Source: JBBDIJ01 sp040880485
Lineage (GTDB): Bacteria > Bacteroidota > Rhodothermia > Balneolales > Balneolaceae
Length of the DNA: 22,548 bases
NCBI GenBank assembly: GCA_040880485.1
Contig: JBBDIJ010000015.1
Coordinates: 1-22,548 of the forward strand
Reading direction: 5' to 3'
Shown in pieces: positions 6,644 through 15,423 of the stretch. Each line of letters begins with the position of its first letter. Within the stretch, counting starts at the first letter, position 1. Below the pieces are notes generated by a model that saw only the letters and a list, made by a program, of their open reading frames with translations, was not told the origin of the DNA and made no database searches. Position numbers and translations under genes: made by a program.

Positions 6644-7867
6644 ATGGCTATCATTCACCCGTTCCAGGGCTGGCTCCCAAAACCCGAACTTGCAAAAGAG
6701 ATATCATCCGTACCCTACGATGTAATAAGTACAGAAGAGGCTAAAGAACTGGCAGAAGGAGCTGCAGAGAGTTTTCTGCATGTCATCCGACCAGAGATTG
6801 ACTTGCCGTCAGGCATCCCGTTCAATGACGATTCAGTGTATGAAAAGGGTGCCGAGAACCTGCAGGCTCTCCTGAGCAGTAGTTCAATGGTTCAGGACGA
6901 TCATGACTCCATCTATATATACGAACTGCAGGTGGGACAGCGAGCACAGATTGGAGTTTTTACTACGGTATCCGTCGAAGACTACGACAATGATGTCATA
7001 CTGAAACATGAGCTCACGCGTCCCGATAAGGAGGATGACCGCACCCGGCATATACTCACTCAATCTGCCCATGCAGAACCTGTGATGCTCACTTTCAGGG
7101 ACACCGCCGGAATTAGCGAATTGATGTCTGGTATCATGAAACAGAATGATCCCCGAATCGATTTTACTGCCGATGATGGTGTCCGTCACAGAATCTGGCG
7201 GGTTCAGGACGGTGATAAATTTACCAGAGCTTTTGCAGGCATACCCCGGCTCTACGTCGCAGATGGCCACCACCGTTGCAAAAGTGCATCACGGGTTGCA
7301 GAGGAGTTGCGTAAGGAGAATGGAACAACACCGGGTGAAGAGGAGTACGACTTTTTTCCAGCCGTACTCTTTCCGATGGATCAAATGAAAATACTGCCTT
7401 ACAACCGCATCCTGCTTCAGGCCGATGATAAGATGGTAGAAGATCTGAAATCCCGCTTTACTATGAAGCCGAACGTACCACCTGCTCCACAGAAGAGAGG
7501 GGAGGTTTCGATCTATTACCGGGGTGTCTGGTACGGTCTCTCACTTCCCGATCCAGGTGGAAACGACGCTGTAGCAAGCCTGGATGTTGCTCGGCTTCAA
7601 AATTTCATTTTGAAACCTGTTTTCGGAATTGAGAATCCACGTACCGATTCCAATATCGATTTCGTTGGAGGAATTCGGGGAACCGGCGAATTGGAGAAGC
7701 GAGTCGATATGGGACGCGCCACTCTGGCTTTCAGCATGTACCCTACTTCCATTGAAGAGCTTGTAGAGGTTTCAGACCAGGGATTGCTTATGCCACCAAA
7801 ATCGACCTGGTTCGAACCGAAACTGAGATCAGGCCTTGTCATCCACGCATTTGAAAAAACTCCGTAA
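6644..7867 (+). CDS. DUF1015 family protein
   Basis: A 407-residue soluble protein of the DUF1015 family, whose members are often found next to serine biosynthesis genes. Recognisable family blocks are HPFQGW (5-10), VPYDVI (23-28), KHELTRPDKEDDRTR (121-135) and YVADGHHRCKSA (204-215). The DGHHR motif resembles the catalytic/nucleotide-binding motif of the ParB/SerK fold, which includes free-serine kinases; a role in serine or phosphoserine metabolism is therefore an inference, not an established activity. There is no signal peptide. The ATG at 6644 begins MAIIHPF, the expected N-terminus, but no Shine-Dalgarno is evident. serC starts 67 bp downstream on the same strand, after a hairpin that may reduce read-through. 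Confidence 0.88.
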   Translation: MAIIHPFQGWLPKPELAKEISSVPYDVISTEEAKELAEGAAESFLHVIRPEIDLPSGIPFNDDSVYEKGAENLQALLSSSSMVQDDHDSIYIYELQVGQRAQIGVFTTVSVEDYDNDVILKHELTRPDKEDDRTRHILTQSAHAEPVMLTFRDTAGISELMSGIMKQNDPRIDFTADDGVRHRIWRVQDGDKFTRAFAGIPRLYVADGHHRCKSASRVAEELRKENGTTPGEEEYDFFPAVLFPMDQMKILPYNRILLQADDKMVEDLKSRFTMKPNVPPAPQKRGEVSIYYRGVWYGLSLPDPGGNDAVASLDVARLQNFILKPVFGIENPRTDSNIDFVGGIRGTGELEKRVDMGRATLAFSMYPTSIEELVEVSDQGLLMPPKSTWFEPKLRSGLVIHAFEKTP

Positions 7868-7884
7868 TGTTTCTGCGGGAGAGT

Positions 7885-7913
7885 GGGACTCCCGAATCAG
7901 GGAGTTCTCTTTT
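7885..7913 (+). terminator. Possible weak terminator between DUF1015 and serC
   Basis: GGGACTCCC (7885-7893) pairs with GGGAGTTCT (7900-7908) around a six-base loop, with two G-T pairs, followed by CTTTT. The short T-run and wobble pairs suggest partial termination or mRNA 3'-end stabilisation rather than a full stop. Confidence 0.4.
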
Positions 7914-7934
7914 AAACCAATCTAAAAATTATAA

Positions 7935-9035
7935 ATGAGCACTATGCCACATTCAAACAGAGTTCACAATTTTAGTGCCGGCCCTGCTACGCTGCCACTT
8001 GAAGTCCTTGAAAAAGCACGTGAAGAGCTTACCGACTACAGAGGAAAAGGCGCCTCCATCATGGAGATGAGCCATCGAAGCCCTGAATATTCCGCCATTC
8101 AAGAAGAGGCGACCAACCGGCTCAAGAGTCTTGTGGGAGCCGGAGAGGGCTGGAATGTACTTTTTTTAGGCGGCGGTGCCAGTACTCAATTCCTGATGGC
8201 ACCCTACAACTTTTTGAATGGCAGTAGAACGGTGGACTATATCAACACCGGAGCCTGGTCTACAAAAGCGATCAAAGAGGCGAAACCTTTCGGAACCGTA
8301 AACGTCAGTTATACAGGTGAGGAGGGTGGTTTTATACATATTCCGGAAAGGGATGAGCTGAACCTGTCCAAAGACGCCACCTATCTGCACTTCACCTCAA
8401 ACAATACCATATTCGGTACGCAATTTCAAAAGGAGCCGGATAGCAACGGGGCTCCGCTTGTTTGTGACGCATCATCCGATTTCCTCTCCCGGCCTATCGA
8501 TATAGACCGGTATGGGTTGATCTATGCCGGCGCTCAGAAGAATCTGGGCCCGTCAGGAGTCACTGTAGTACTGGTGCACGACTCTCTGCTGTCGAAAACC
8601 CGGGAAGAGTCCATTCCGACCATTCTGCGTTACCGTACACATGTAGAGAAGCTTTTTCATACTCCTCCGGTTTATGGTGTCTACCTCGTGAACTATGTAC
8701 TCGAATGGCTGGAAGGGAAGGGCGGCCTTAAAAGTATGGAGACATTGAACCAAAAGAAGGCAGATCTGCTGTACGGTGAAATCGACCGTGACGATTTTTA
8801 TCGTGGAACTGCAGAAGTAAGTTCAAGATCCCTGATGAATGTAACCTTCCGCCTTCAAAGTGAGGAGTTGGAAGCAGCTTTCCTCCGGGAAGCGGCTAAA
8901 GAAGACCTGGTAGCCCTGAAGGGTCACAGAAGTGTCGGGGGAATTCGGGCAAGCATATACAACGCCTGCAGGTTGGAGAGCGTAGAAGCACTCACAAACT
9001 TTATGCAGAGGTTTCGAAGATCCAACACGAAATGA
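7935..9035 (+). CDS. serC: Phosphoserine aminotransferase
   Basis: PLP-dependent conversion of 3-phosphohydroxypyruvate and glutamate to O-phosphoserine and 2-oxoglutarate, the second step of serine synthesis; it may also act in pyridoxine synthesis. The 366 residues match the family. Signatures are the N-terminal HNFSAGPATLP (11-21), MEMSHRS (43-49), FLGGGAS (77-83) for cofactor phosphate binding, CDASSDFLSRP (177-187), and the Schiff-base lysine K202 in AGAQKNLGPSG. The C-terminal GHRSVGGIRASIYNA is also typical. Two ATG codons are possible, at 7935 and 7944; the second also leaves a full domain. No serA or serB lies in the window. DUF1015 is immediately upstream. Confidence 0.97.
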   Translation: MSTMPHSNRVHNFSAGPATLPLEVLEKAREELTDYRGKGASIMEMSHRSPEYSAIQEEATNRLKSLVGAGEGWNVLFLGGGASTQFLMAPYNFLNGSRTVDYINTGAWSTKAIKEAKPFGTVNVSYTGEEGGFIHIPERDELNLSKDATYLHFTSNNTIFGTQFQKEPDSNGAPLVCDASSDFLSRPIDIDRYGLIYAGAQKNLGPSGVTVVLVHDSLLSKTREESIPTILRYRTHVEKLFHTPPVYGVYLVNYVLEWLEGKGGLKSMETLNQKKADLLYGEIDRDDFYRGTAEVSSRSLMNVTFRLQSEELEAAFLREAAKEDLVALKGHRSVGGIRASIYNACRLESVEALTNFMQRFRRSNTK

Positions 9036-9037
9036 GA

Positions 9038-9067
9038 TTGTAACACGGTTTTCCGAAGTGGTATATT
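9038..9067 (+). promoter_or_regulatory. Candidate promoter for tRNA-Thr
   Basis: TTGTAA (9038-9043) and TATATT (9062-9067) with an 18-base spacer, directly after the serC stop. Initiation near 9074 would leave a leader of about 17 bases before the tRNA, which is plausible for a stable RNA. Confidence 0.45.
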
Positions 9068-9090
9068 TTTCCATTTTCGGAGAACAGAAA

Positions 9091-9165
9091 GCCGATGTAG
9101 CTCAGGGGTAGAGCAACGCTCTCGTAAAGCGTAGGCCGGCGGTTCAAATCCGCCCATCGGCTCCA
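9091..9165 (+). tRNA. tRNA-Thr (anticodon CGT), CCA encoded
   Basis: Full cloverleaf: acceptor GCCGATG/CATCGGC, D-arm GCTC/GAGC, anticodon arm ACGCT-CTCGTAA-AGCGT with anticodon CGT (reads ACG), and T-arm with GTTCAAAT. The discriminator base is T and CCA is encoded at 9163-9165. It sits alone between serC and the RlpA-like gene. Confidence 0.95.
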
Positions 9166-9219
9166 TCTACACACTTTGGGGCTCCAATACAGAGCCAGAT
9201 TGTACTATTGTACAGATCA

Positions 9220-9879
9220 ATGACACAGACTAACTCCTTCCTGCGGCTTTCTCTTCTGCTTCTTTCCGGACTATTGGTCGCCTCCTGCGGCACCATACAA
9301 ACTACAGAAAGTCTGACATCCGGCAACCAGATCGAATCCGGGGTAGCAAGCTGGTATGGCCCCGATTTTCACGGTAAGGCGACAGCCAACGGAGAGACAT
9401 ACAATATGGATGATCTTACGGCTGCCCACCGTACACTACCCTTCAATACATGGGTGAGGGTCACAAACCATGAGAACGGCAAGAGTGTGGATGTCCGAAT
9501 AAATGATCGTGGACCCTATGTTGGAAATCGAATTATTGATCTATCCAGGGAAGCGGCACGGCGTATCGATATGATTGGGCCCGGCACAGCAGAAGTGAAT
9601 ATCTACTTTCTGGAGGAGGGAGACAGGCCCCTCTCTGAGGCCAACACGAGCAGTCGCGAGTCCTTCACGGTTCAGCTCGCTTCATTTGAAACCAGAGATC
9701 GTGCAGAAGAGAAATCCCGCGAGATTACAGGTTCACGTGTGGAAGCGGTGACCAGTGCAGGCACGACCGTATATCGTGTTTACTATGGCTCCTGGAGTTC
9801 ACCGGATGGTGCACGCAGAGCGCTAAGACAGCTTCAAAGTGCAGGTCACAGCGGTTTCGTCAAACAGGAGGAGAACTGA
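9220..9879 (+). CDS. rlpA: RlpA-like septal lipoprotein with DPBB and SPOR domains
   Basis: Probably a peptidoglycan-acting lipoprotein of the RlpA family; in Pseudomonas RlpA is a lytic transglycosylase that acts on glycan strands lacking stem peptides, and SPOR domains bind such denuded glycan at the septum. From the ATG at 9220 the protein has 219 residues: signal peptide with lipobox LVASC (Cys23), a double-psi beta-barrel domain (about 41-128; GVASWYG, GKATANGE, AAHRTLPF, NDRGPY, IIDLSREAA), and a C-terminal SPOR domain (about 147-216; FTVQLASF, YRVYYGSW). An in-frame TTG at 9208 would add four residues ahead of the signal peptide; ATG is preferred. It faces the convergent transaldolase gene, 41 bp away, with no convincing terminator between. 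Confidence 0.92.
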   Translation: MTQTNSFLRLSLLLLSGLLVASCGTIQTTESLTSGNQIESGVASWYGPDFHGKATANGETYNMDDLTAAHRTLPFNTWVRVTNHENGKSVDVRINDRGPYVGNRIIDLSREAARRIDMIGPGTAEVNIYFLEEGDRPLSEANTSSRESFTVQLASFETRDRAEEKSREITGSRVEAVTSAGTTVYRVYYGSWSSPDGARRALRQLQSAGHSGFVKQEEN

Positions 9880-9920
9880 GCCCCCTCCCTTGTCAGACGA
9901 ATTCGGGCTTTTCTACTTTC

Positions 9921-10583
9921 CTATTTTGAAGCGATTTTCTCCTGAAGAGTCTCCCAGTCCTGCAGGAACCGGGCCAGTCCGCTGTCGGTCAACGGATGCT
10001 TCAACAGAGATTCGATTACGCTGAGTGGCATCGTTGCAACATCTGCGCCCAGGCGAGCCGCTTCCACCACATGCATGGGGTGACGTATACTTGCCGCCAG
10101 TACTTCTGTCTCCAGACCATAGTTGCTGTAGATATCTACAATATCGGCTATTAACGACATTCCTTCACTGGAGATGTCATCCAGGCGTCCTACGAAAGGA
10201 GAGATGTAGGTTGCTCCCGCTTTGGCAGCAATCAGCGCCTGGGTAGCAGAGAAACAGAGTGTACAGTTGGTTCGGATCCCCTCATCACTAAAAGTTTTGA
10301 TCGCTTTGATTCCATCCTTGATCAATGGAACCTTGACCACAACATTATCTGCTATCGAGGCAATGCGACGCCCTTCCTTAACAATCTCTTCGTATTTGGT
10401 CGAAACGACTTCAGCAGACACATCACCCTCAACCATTTTACAGATCTTTGCAATATGCCCTTCAAAGTCTGCAACACCCACTTTCATACACAGACTCGGG
10501 TTCGTCGTTACACCATCCAGAACACCGAGACTGTTCGCTTCTTCAATTTCTTTAAGATCAGCGGTATCGATAAAAAATTTCAT
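9921..10583 (-). CDS. Transaldolase, small TalC/FSA-type
   Basis: A 220-residue single-domain class I aldolase of the fructose-6-phosphate aldolase/TalC family, working in the non-oxidative pentose phosphate pathway. The N-terminus MKFFIDTAD, the segment DGVTTNPSL (23-31), and the Schiff-base lysine K84 in NVVVKVPL are clear. Two positions discriminate: E58 (Gln in E. coli FsaA) and F130 in ISPFVGRLDD (Tyr in FsaA). Both match transaldolases, so a true transaldolase is favoured over fructose-6-phosphate aldolase. No other pentose phosphate gene is adjacent. Divergent from the YtxH gene with 136 bp between. The gene symbol could be tal or fsa and is left empty. Confidence 0.93.
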   Translation of the reverse strand: MKFFIDTADLKEIEEANSLGVLDGVTTNPSLCMKVGVADFEGHIAKICKMVEGDVSAEVVSTKYEEIVKEGRRIASIADNVVVKVPLIKDGIKAIKTFSDEGIRTNCTLCFSATQALIAAKAGATYISPFVGRLDDISSEGMSLIADIVDIYSNYGLETEVLAASIRHPMHVVEAARLGADVATMPLSVIESLLKHPLTDSGLARFLQDWETLQEKIASK

Positions 10584-10601
10584 ATCACTTTACTTCGTTA
10601 T

Positions 10602-10607
10602 ATTATA
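10602..10607 (-). promoter_or_regulatory. -10-like element upstream of the transaldolase gene
   Basis: A perfect TATAAT on the minus strand, 18 bases before the ATG. No matching -35 hexamer is seen at 16-18 bases. The very short leader resembles that of DUF1844. Confidence 0.3.
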
Positions 10608-10719
10608 TGTTAGAAGTACAATATACGGGAAACTGTCGAACATTTGTAGTGGTCAGCTCCGCTGCAAATTCAGCGACAGTCCCCGGTTCAGATAACGATC
10701 ACCCCAGAAACCTGTATTT

Positions 10720-11022
10720 ATGAGCAGATCAACTACAAAATTTACGATCGGACTGATGAGTGGAGCCCTTATCGGAGCCGGAATAGCACTGCTATTTGCT
10801 CCGGATAATGGAAAAAATACACGGGACATGCTCTCATACCGATTGAGCAAGTACAGCGACGACCTTAAAACGATTATCCATCAGCTTAAGAAGGAGAAGG
10901 CATCCATGATTTCGGATGCCAAGAAAAAAGGAGACGAAGTTGTAGAATCGGCGAAACAACGTGCCGACAATTTAATTCGCGAAGCAGAAGATTTGCTGGA
11001 AAACATCGAAAAATCCAAATAA
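10720..11022 (+). CDS. YtxH domain membrane-anchored coiled-coil protein
   Basis: A 100-residue protein with one N-terminal membrane segment (about 8-28, with GLMSGALIGAGIALLFAP), then the FAPDNGKNTRD motif typical of YtxH/gas-vesicle-like small proteins, then a long charged helix (about 40-98) likely to form a coiled coil. Related proteins are often stress-induced, but a molecular role is not established. The gene stands alone: divergent from the transaldolase gene and convergent to rpoC, with which it shares a bidirectional terminator. The ATG at 10720 fits the membrane segment; no strong Shine-Dalgarno is visible. Confidence 0.82.
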   Translation: MSRSTTKFTIGLMSGALIGAGIALLFAPDNGKNTRDMLSYRLSKYSDDLKTIIHQLKKEKASMISDAKKKGDEVVESAKQRADNLIREAEDLLENIEKSK

Positions 11023-11059
11023 AAAAAGAAGGACGGCTTTTGGACCGTCCCTTCTTTTT
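11023..11059. terminator. Bidirectional terminator between the YtxH gene and rpoC
   Basis: GGACGG (11031-11036) pairs with CCGTCC (11045-11050) around an eight-base loop, and AAAAAGAAG/CTTCTTTTT extends the stem past one bulged base. On the plus strand it is followed by CTTCTTTTTG; on the minus strand by a T-rich run (TTCTTTTTTTA). It can therefore end both convergent transcripts. Confidence 0.88.
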
Positions 11060-11078
11060 GCTTTTCCATTATTTGAAT

Positions 11079-14000
11079 TTACTCTTCGTCTTTCTCCGGC
11101 TCCTGCGCTTCGGCGCCAAGAGCTTCGAATACTTTTTGCACCTCTTCGTCACCCTCCTCCATATCGGCAAGTGAGTTGACGATAATGTCGTCGTAGTTAC
11201 GAAGACCTGTACCGGCCGGAACCTTGTGACCAACAACCACATTCTCCTTGAGGCCGCGAAGATGATCTTTCTTCGCTTCTATAGAAGCTTGAGTCAACAC
11301 CTTCGTTGTTTCCTGGAATGAGGCGGCGGATAGCCAACTCTCCGTACTAAGTGCGGCACGTGTGATACCGAGCAATATCGGTTTCGAGATGGCTGGTTCT
11401 GCCTCACGAGTTTGAAGCTCATCCTTTCCATCTTTGATCAGCTCATTATTGATCTCGCGAATTTCGCGCCGGTCCAGAATAGCACCAGGTTTCAATTCAC
11501 TACCACCCGATTCTGTAACGACAAACTTTCCAATCAGGTCATCATTACGATTGTTCAGCTCAAAGCGGTCTACTTTGTCGCCTTCAAGATACATGGTATC
11601 ACCAGGATCTGTAATCTCCACCTTCTGCATCATGGTGCGAACAATGACCTCAATATGCTTGTCATTTATTTTTACACCCTGCAGTCGGTAAACCTCCTGA
11701 ATCTCGTTCACGAGGTAGCTTTGAACAGCAAATGGACCCAGAATATTGAGAATATCCTGTGCAGGAATGGTCCCGTCAGAAAGCGGTTGACCGGCTTTCA
11801 CAAAGTCATTTTCCTGTACCAGAATGTGCTTGGAAAGTGAAATCAGGTAGGTTTTCTGATCTTTACCATCCTTACTCTCTACGATCACCTCCTGTGAACC
11901 ACGCTTTCTGCCTCCCATTTTTACGACACCGTCAATCTCCGAGACAGAAGCCGGTTCATTCGGTGAACGGGCTTCAAAAAGCTCCGTAATCCTTGGGAGA
12001 CCGGCTGTAATGTCTTTTGATTTTGATGCTGCCCTGGGAATCTTGGCCAGAACCTGTCCAGCCTGCACTTCGTCACCATCATCAACGACAATGTGAGTAT
12101 CTACAGGCAGTGTGCTTTCACGAAGGCGATCCCCTTCTCCCTGCACTGTCAATGTCGGGATCATGGTGCGATCTTTCGTATCGATAATCACCTTCTCCCT
12201 GTGCCCGGTTTGAGAATCTGTATCTTCCGTGAATGTAATCTCCTCGATGATGTCCTTGTATTTGACGACACCGTCAATTTCACTGAAGATGAGTGCGTTG
12301 TAGGGATCCCAACGACATAGGGGAACTCCCTTCGGAACTTTTTCCCCATCCTCAACCATAATCTCGGATCCGTAAGGCACATTGTAGGTAGACAGCACTT
12401 TGCCATCATCATCTAAAAGCCTGATTTCACCGGCACGACTGAGTACCACATTGTGCTCCTCTTCACCATCATCGTAAGAGATCACACGCAAGTTGTCGAA
12501 CTCCACTTTTCCATTGAATTTTGCCTTGTGCTGCGAATCCGCTTCAAGTCGGGAAGCTGTACCCCCAACGTGGAAAGTTCTCAAAGTCAACTGGGTACCA
12601 GGTTCTCCAATGGATTGAGCGGCAATCACACCTACCGCCTCACCAACCTGTACCATAGCGTGGCGTGCAAGATCCCTGCCGTAGCACTTGGCACAAACAC
12701 CACGTTCCGATTCGCAGGTAAGAACGGAGCGAATTTCAACCTCTTCGATGGAGGTTTCCGCGATTTTCTGTGCCACTGTCTCGGTGATCATTTCGTTCGC
12801 CTCACAGATCAGATCATCTGTGATCGGGTCATGAATAGCATGCATCGAAACACGCCCCAGGATACGATCTTCCAGACCCTCAATTACATCTTCATTGTCC
12901 TTGAGCGCCTGCATACGAATTCCACGTAGTGTTCCACAATCCTGCTCATTAATAATGATATCCTGTGAAACATCCACCAGTCGTCTGGTCAGATATCCCG
13001 CATCTGCAGTCTTGAGAGCAGTATCGGCAAGACCTTTCCGCGCACCGTGAGTAGAGATAAAGTACTCCAGTACGGTAAGTCCTTCCCTGAAACTCGAAAG
13101 AATCGGGTTCTCGATGACTTCATTGCCCTGTTGAAGAGAACTTTTTTGTGGTTTTGCCATCAAACCCCGAAGACCGCCAAGCTGGCGGATCTGTTCTTTC
13201 GATCCCCGCGCTCCGGAATCGGCCATCATAAATACCGGGTTGAACCCGTCACGATCGTCAGCCAGGCTCTGGAACAGAGTTTCCGACACACGGTTGGTTG
13301 TACTGGTCCACTTGTCTATCACCTGGTTGTAGCGCTCATTGTCGGTAATGAAGCCCATTTCGTAACGACTCTGAATCTCGGCAACTTCATTCTGCGCTTT
13401 TTCAATCAATTGACGTTTGGCGTCAGGTATGATGATATCCTCCAGGTTAAACGACAATCCACCAGTCGTCGCTCGTTCAAAACCGGTGCGTTTCATATCG
13501 TCCAGGAATTGAGCCGTCAGCCTGGTTCCCACTTTGGCATGAATCTGCCCGATCAACACCCGCAGTTCTTTTTTTCCGAGAGTTTTGTTGATAAACGGCA
13601 GGCCGGCAGGTACAATTTCATTGAAGAGCACACGTCCGGTTGTGGTTTTTATGATCTCCATGATCGAATTCCCCTCTTCATCGAAGTCGACAGGAACCCG
13701 AACATTGATCTTGGCATGAGTCTCGATCTTACCCTGATCGAAAGCAATCATCACTTCATCCGTACCGGAGAAGGTTTTACCCTCCCCTTTCAGGTTGTTA
13801 CCCATCTTGGTCAAATAGTAGATACCCAGAACCATATCCTGAGAAGGCACCGCAACCGGTCCGCCATTAGCAGGGCTAAGAATATTGTGAGATCCGAGCA
13901 TCAGAAGTGACGCTTCCAGAACCGAATCATGACTCAACGGAAGATGAACCGCCATCTGGTCACCGTCAAAGTCGGCATTGAAAGCTGTACAGGAGAGAGG

Positions 14001-15389
14001 ATGCAATCTTATCGCTTTCTCCTCGATGAGGACCGGTTGATACGCCTGAATACCAAGCCTGTGCAGAGTCGGTGCACGGTTCAGCATCACCGGGTGACCG
14101 TCAATCACATTCTCAAGCACTTCCCAGACCACCTGATCTCTGCGATCAACTACCTTTTTCGCACTCTTCACCGTTTTCACATAACCACGCTCAATCAGCC
14201 GGCGGATGACAAACGGTTTGTACAATTCGATGGCCATCTCTTTCGGAAGGCCACACTCATGCATTCCAAGTTCAGGACCCACAACAATAACAGAACGGCC
14301 GGAGTAGTCGACACGCTTTCCGAGAAGGTTTTGACGAAATCGGCCGCTTTTCCCCTTGAGCATATCGCTCAGGGATTTCAGGGGGCGGTTATTATTCCTG
14401 ACTGCATTCGACTTCCTTGAATTATCGTAAAGGGAGTCTACCGCTTCCTGAAGCATTCGCTTCTCATTACGAAGGATCACATCAGGAGCCTTGATATCAA
14501 TCAGGCGCTTTAAACGGTTGTTCCGAATAATGACTCGGCGATAGAGATCATTAAGGTCAGAAGTGGCAAATCGTCCTCCTTCCAATGGAACAAGAGGTCT
14601 CAATTCCGGTGGAATAACAGGAATTACACTCTGAATCATCCACTCCGGACGATTCTCTGTGTGCTTGTTGGCTTCCCGGAAAGACTCGATTACCTGAAGT
14701 CTTTTCAGCTTCTTCTTTTTACGCATCTGAGAGGTTTCGTTTCTCACCTCGTCACGCAGTCTGTATGCTGTCTTGTCCAGATCCATCGTCTCCAGTAGAG
14801 CCGCAATAGCATCTGCACCCTCTTTAACGACAAACTTGTCCTCGTCGTCATTGTCCAGTTCGAAATGATCTTCGGGAAGCTGATCATAGATATCGAACTT
14901 CTCCTCTTCGCTGATCATGTCGCCACTCTTGTAGCCCAGGTCCCTTGCAAGCCCGGGGTTTACAACGACAAACGTTTCATAATAGACTATTCTCTCCAAA
15001 TTTTTGGAAGAGAGCCCCAAAAGATAGGCGATCTTGTTCGGAAGAGATTTGAAGTACCATATATGAACTACAGGCACAGTTAGAGTAATGTGACCCATCC
15101 TCTCTCTGCGAACAGCTTTACGTGTCACCTCCACGCCACAGCGATCGCAGATTATCCCTTTGTAGCGGATTCTCTTGTACTTTCCGCAGTGGCACTCATA
15201 GTCTTTGACAGGCCCAAAGATCTTTTCGCAGAAGAGGCCATCCATCTCCGGCTTAAAAGTGCGGTAGTTAATGGTTTCCGGTGTCAGAACCTCTCCGTGT
15301 GAACGCGAGAGAATCGTCTCCGCAGACGCAAGGGAAATGCCGATGTTATTAAAGTCCCTGTTGACGGTCAATGTTTTTGTAGTCGGCAA
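11079..15389 (-). CDS. rpoC: DNA-directed RNA polymerase subunit beta'
   Basis: Largest subunit of RNA polymerase, 1436 residues. The active-site loop NADFDGD (471-477) carries the three Mg-binding aspartates. The N-terminal zinc site has C66, C68, C81 and C84; the second zinc site has C818, C892, C899 and C902. The bridge-helix/trigger-loop region includes GVIAAQSIGEPGTQLTLRTFH (residues 920-940). The C-terminus is acidic (EEGDEEVQK, then EPEKDEE). The start is TTG at 15389: GGAGG (15397-15401) lies seven bases upstream and the first in-frame ATG is codon 49, inside the conserved N-terminus. rpoB ends 34 bp upstream. Last gene of the operon; ends 19 bp before a bidirectional terminator. Confidence 0.98.
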   Translation of the reverse strand: MPTTKTLTVNRDFNNIGISLASAETILSRSHGEVLTPETINYRTFKPEMDGLFCEKIFGPVKDYECHCGKYKRIRYKGIICDRCGVEVTRKAVRRERMGHITLTVPVVHIWYFKSLPNKIAYLLGLSSKNLERIVYYETFVVVNPGLARDLGYKSGDMISEEEKFDIYDQLPEDHFELDNDDEDKFVVKEGADAIAALLETMDLDKTAYRLRDEVRNETSQMRKKKKLKRLQVIESFREANKHTENRPEWMIQSVIPVIPPELRPLVPLEGGRFATSDLNDLYRRVIIRNNRLKRLIDIKAPDVILRNEKRMLQEAVDSLYDNSRKSNAVRNNNRPLKSLSDMLKGKSGRFRQNLLGKRVDYSGRSVIVVGPELGMHECGLPKEMAIELYKPFVIRRLIERGYVKTVKSAKKVVDRRDQVVWEVLENVIDGHPVMLNRAPTLHRLGIQAYQPVLIEEKAIRLHPLSCTAFNADFDGDQMAVHLPLSHDSVLEASLLMLGSHNILSPANGGPVAVPSQDMVLGIYYLTKMGNNLKGEGKTFSGTDEVMIAFDQGKIETHAKINVRVPVDFDEEGNSIMEIIKTTTGRVLFNEIVPAGLPFINKTLGKKELRVLIGQIHAKVGTRLTAQFLDDMKRTGFERATTGGLSFNLEDIIIPDAKRQLIEKAQNEVAEIQSRYEMGFITDNERYNQVIDKWTSTTNRVSETLFQSLADDRDGFNPVFMMADSGARGSKEQIRQLGGLRGLMAKPQKSSLQQGNEVIENPILSSFREGLTVLEYFISTHGARKGLADTALKTADAGYLTRRLVDVSQDIIINEQDCGTLRGIRMQALKDNEDVIEGLEDRILGRVSMHAIHDPITDDLICEANEMITETVAQKIAETSIEEVEIRSVLTCESERGVCAKCYGRDLARHAMVQVGEAVGVIAAQSIGEPGTQLTLRTFHVGGTASRLEADSQHKAKFNGKVEFDNLRVISYDDGEEEHNVVLSRAGEIRLLDDDGKVLSTYNVPYGSEIMVEDGEKVPKGVPLCRWDPYNALIFSEIDGVVKYKDIIEEITFTEDTDSQTGHREKVIIDTKDRTMIPTLTVQGEGDRLRESTLPVDTHIVVDDGDEVQAGQVLAKIPRAASKSKDITAGLPRITELFEARSPNEPASVSEIDGVVKMGGRKRGSQEVIVESKDGKDQKTYLISLSKHILVQENDFVKAGQPLSDGTIPAQDILNILGPFAVQSYLVNEIQEVYRLQGVKINDKHIEVIVRTMMQKVEITDPGDTMYLEGDKVDRFELNNRNDDLIGKFVVTESGGSELKPGAILDRREIREINNELIKDGKDELQTREAEPAISKPILLGITRAALSTESWLSAASFQETTKVLTQASIEAKKDHLRGLKENVVVGHKVPAGTGLRNYDDIIVNSLADMEEGDEEVQKVFEALGAEAQEPEKDEE

Positions 15390-15396
15390 GGGTGTT

Positions 15397-15401
15397 CCTC
15401 C
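15397..15401 (-). promoter_or_regulatory. Ribosome binding site fixing the TTG start of rpoC
   Basis: GGAGG on the minus strand, seven bases before TTG at 15389. No in-frame ATG occurs before residue 49, so this site decides the start. Confidence 0.8.
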
Positions 15402-15423
15402 GATTAATCGTTAGAATCAGTAA

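Noticed and set aside
6553..6744. 63-codon plus-strand frame across the palindrome and the DUF1015 start
   Set aside because: It overlaps the well-supported DUF1015 start in another frame and has no recognisable features.
9185..9215. GGCTC/GAGCC and TGTAC/GTACA small inverted repeats after tRNA-Thr
   Set aside because: Short 5-bp stems without a T-tract; no basis for a terminator or operator call.
9879..9909. AGCCC/GGGCT pairing followed by TTTT as a terminator after the RlpA-like gene
   Set aside because: Only 5 bp with a loop of more than 20 bases; too weak to call.
13047..13910. 287-codon open frame on the plus strand inside rpoC
   Set aside because: It is antisense to highly conserved rpoC, has no recognisable domain, and has no sign of its own promoter or ribosome binding site.
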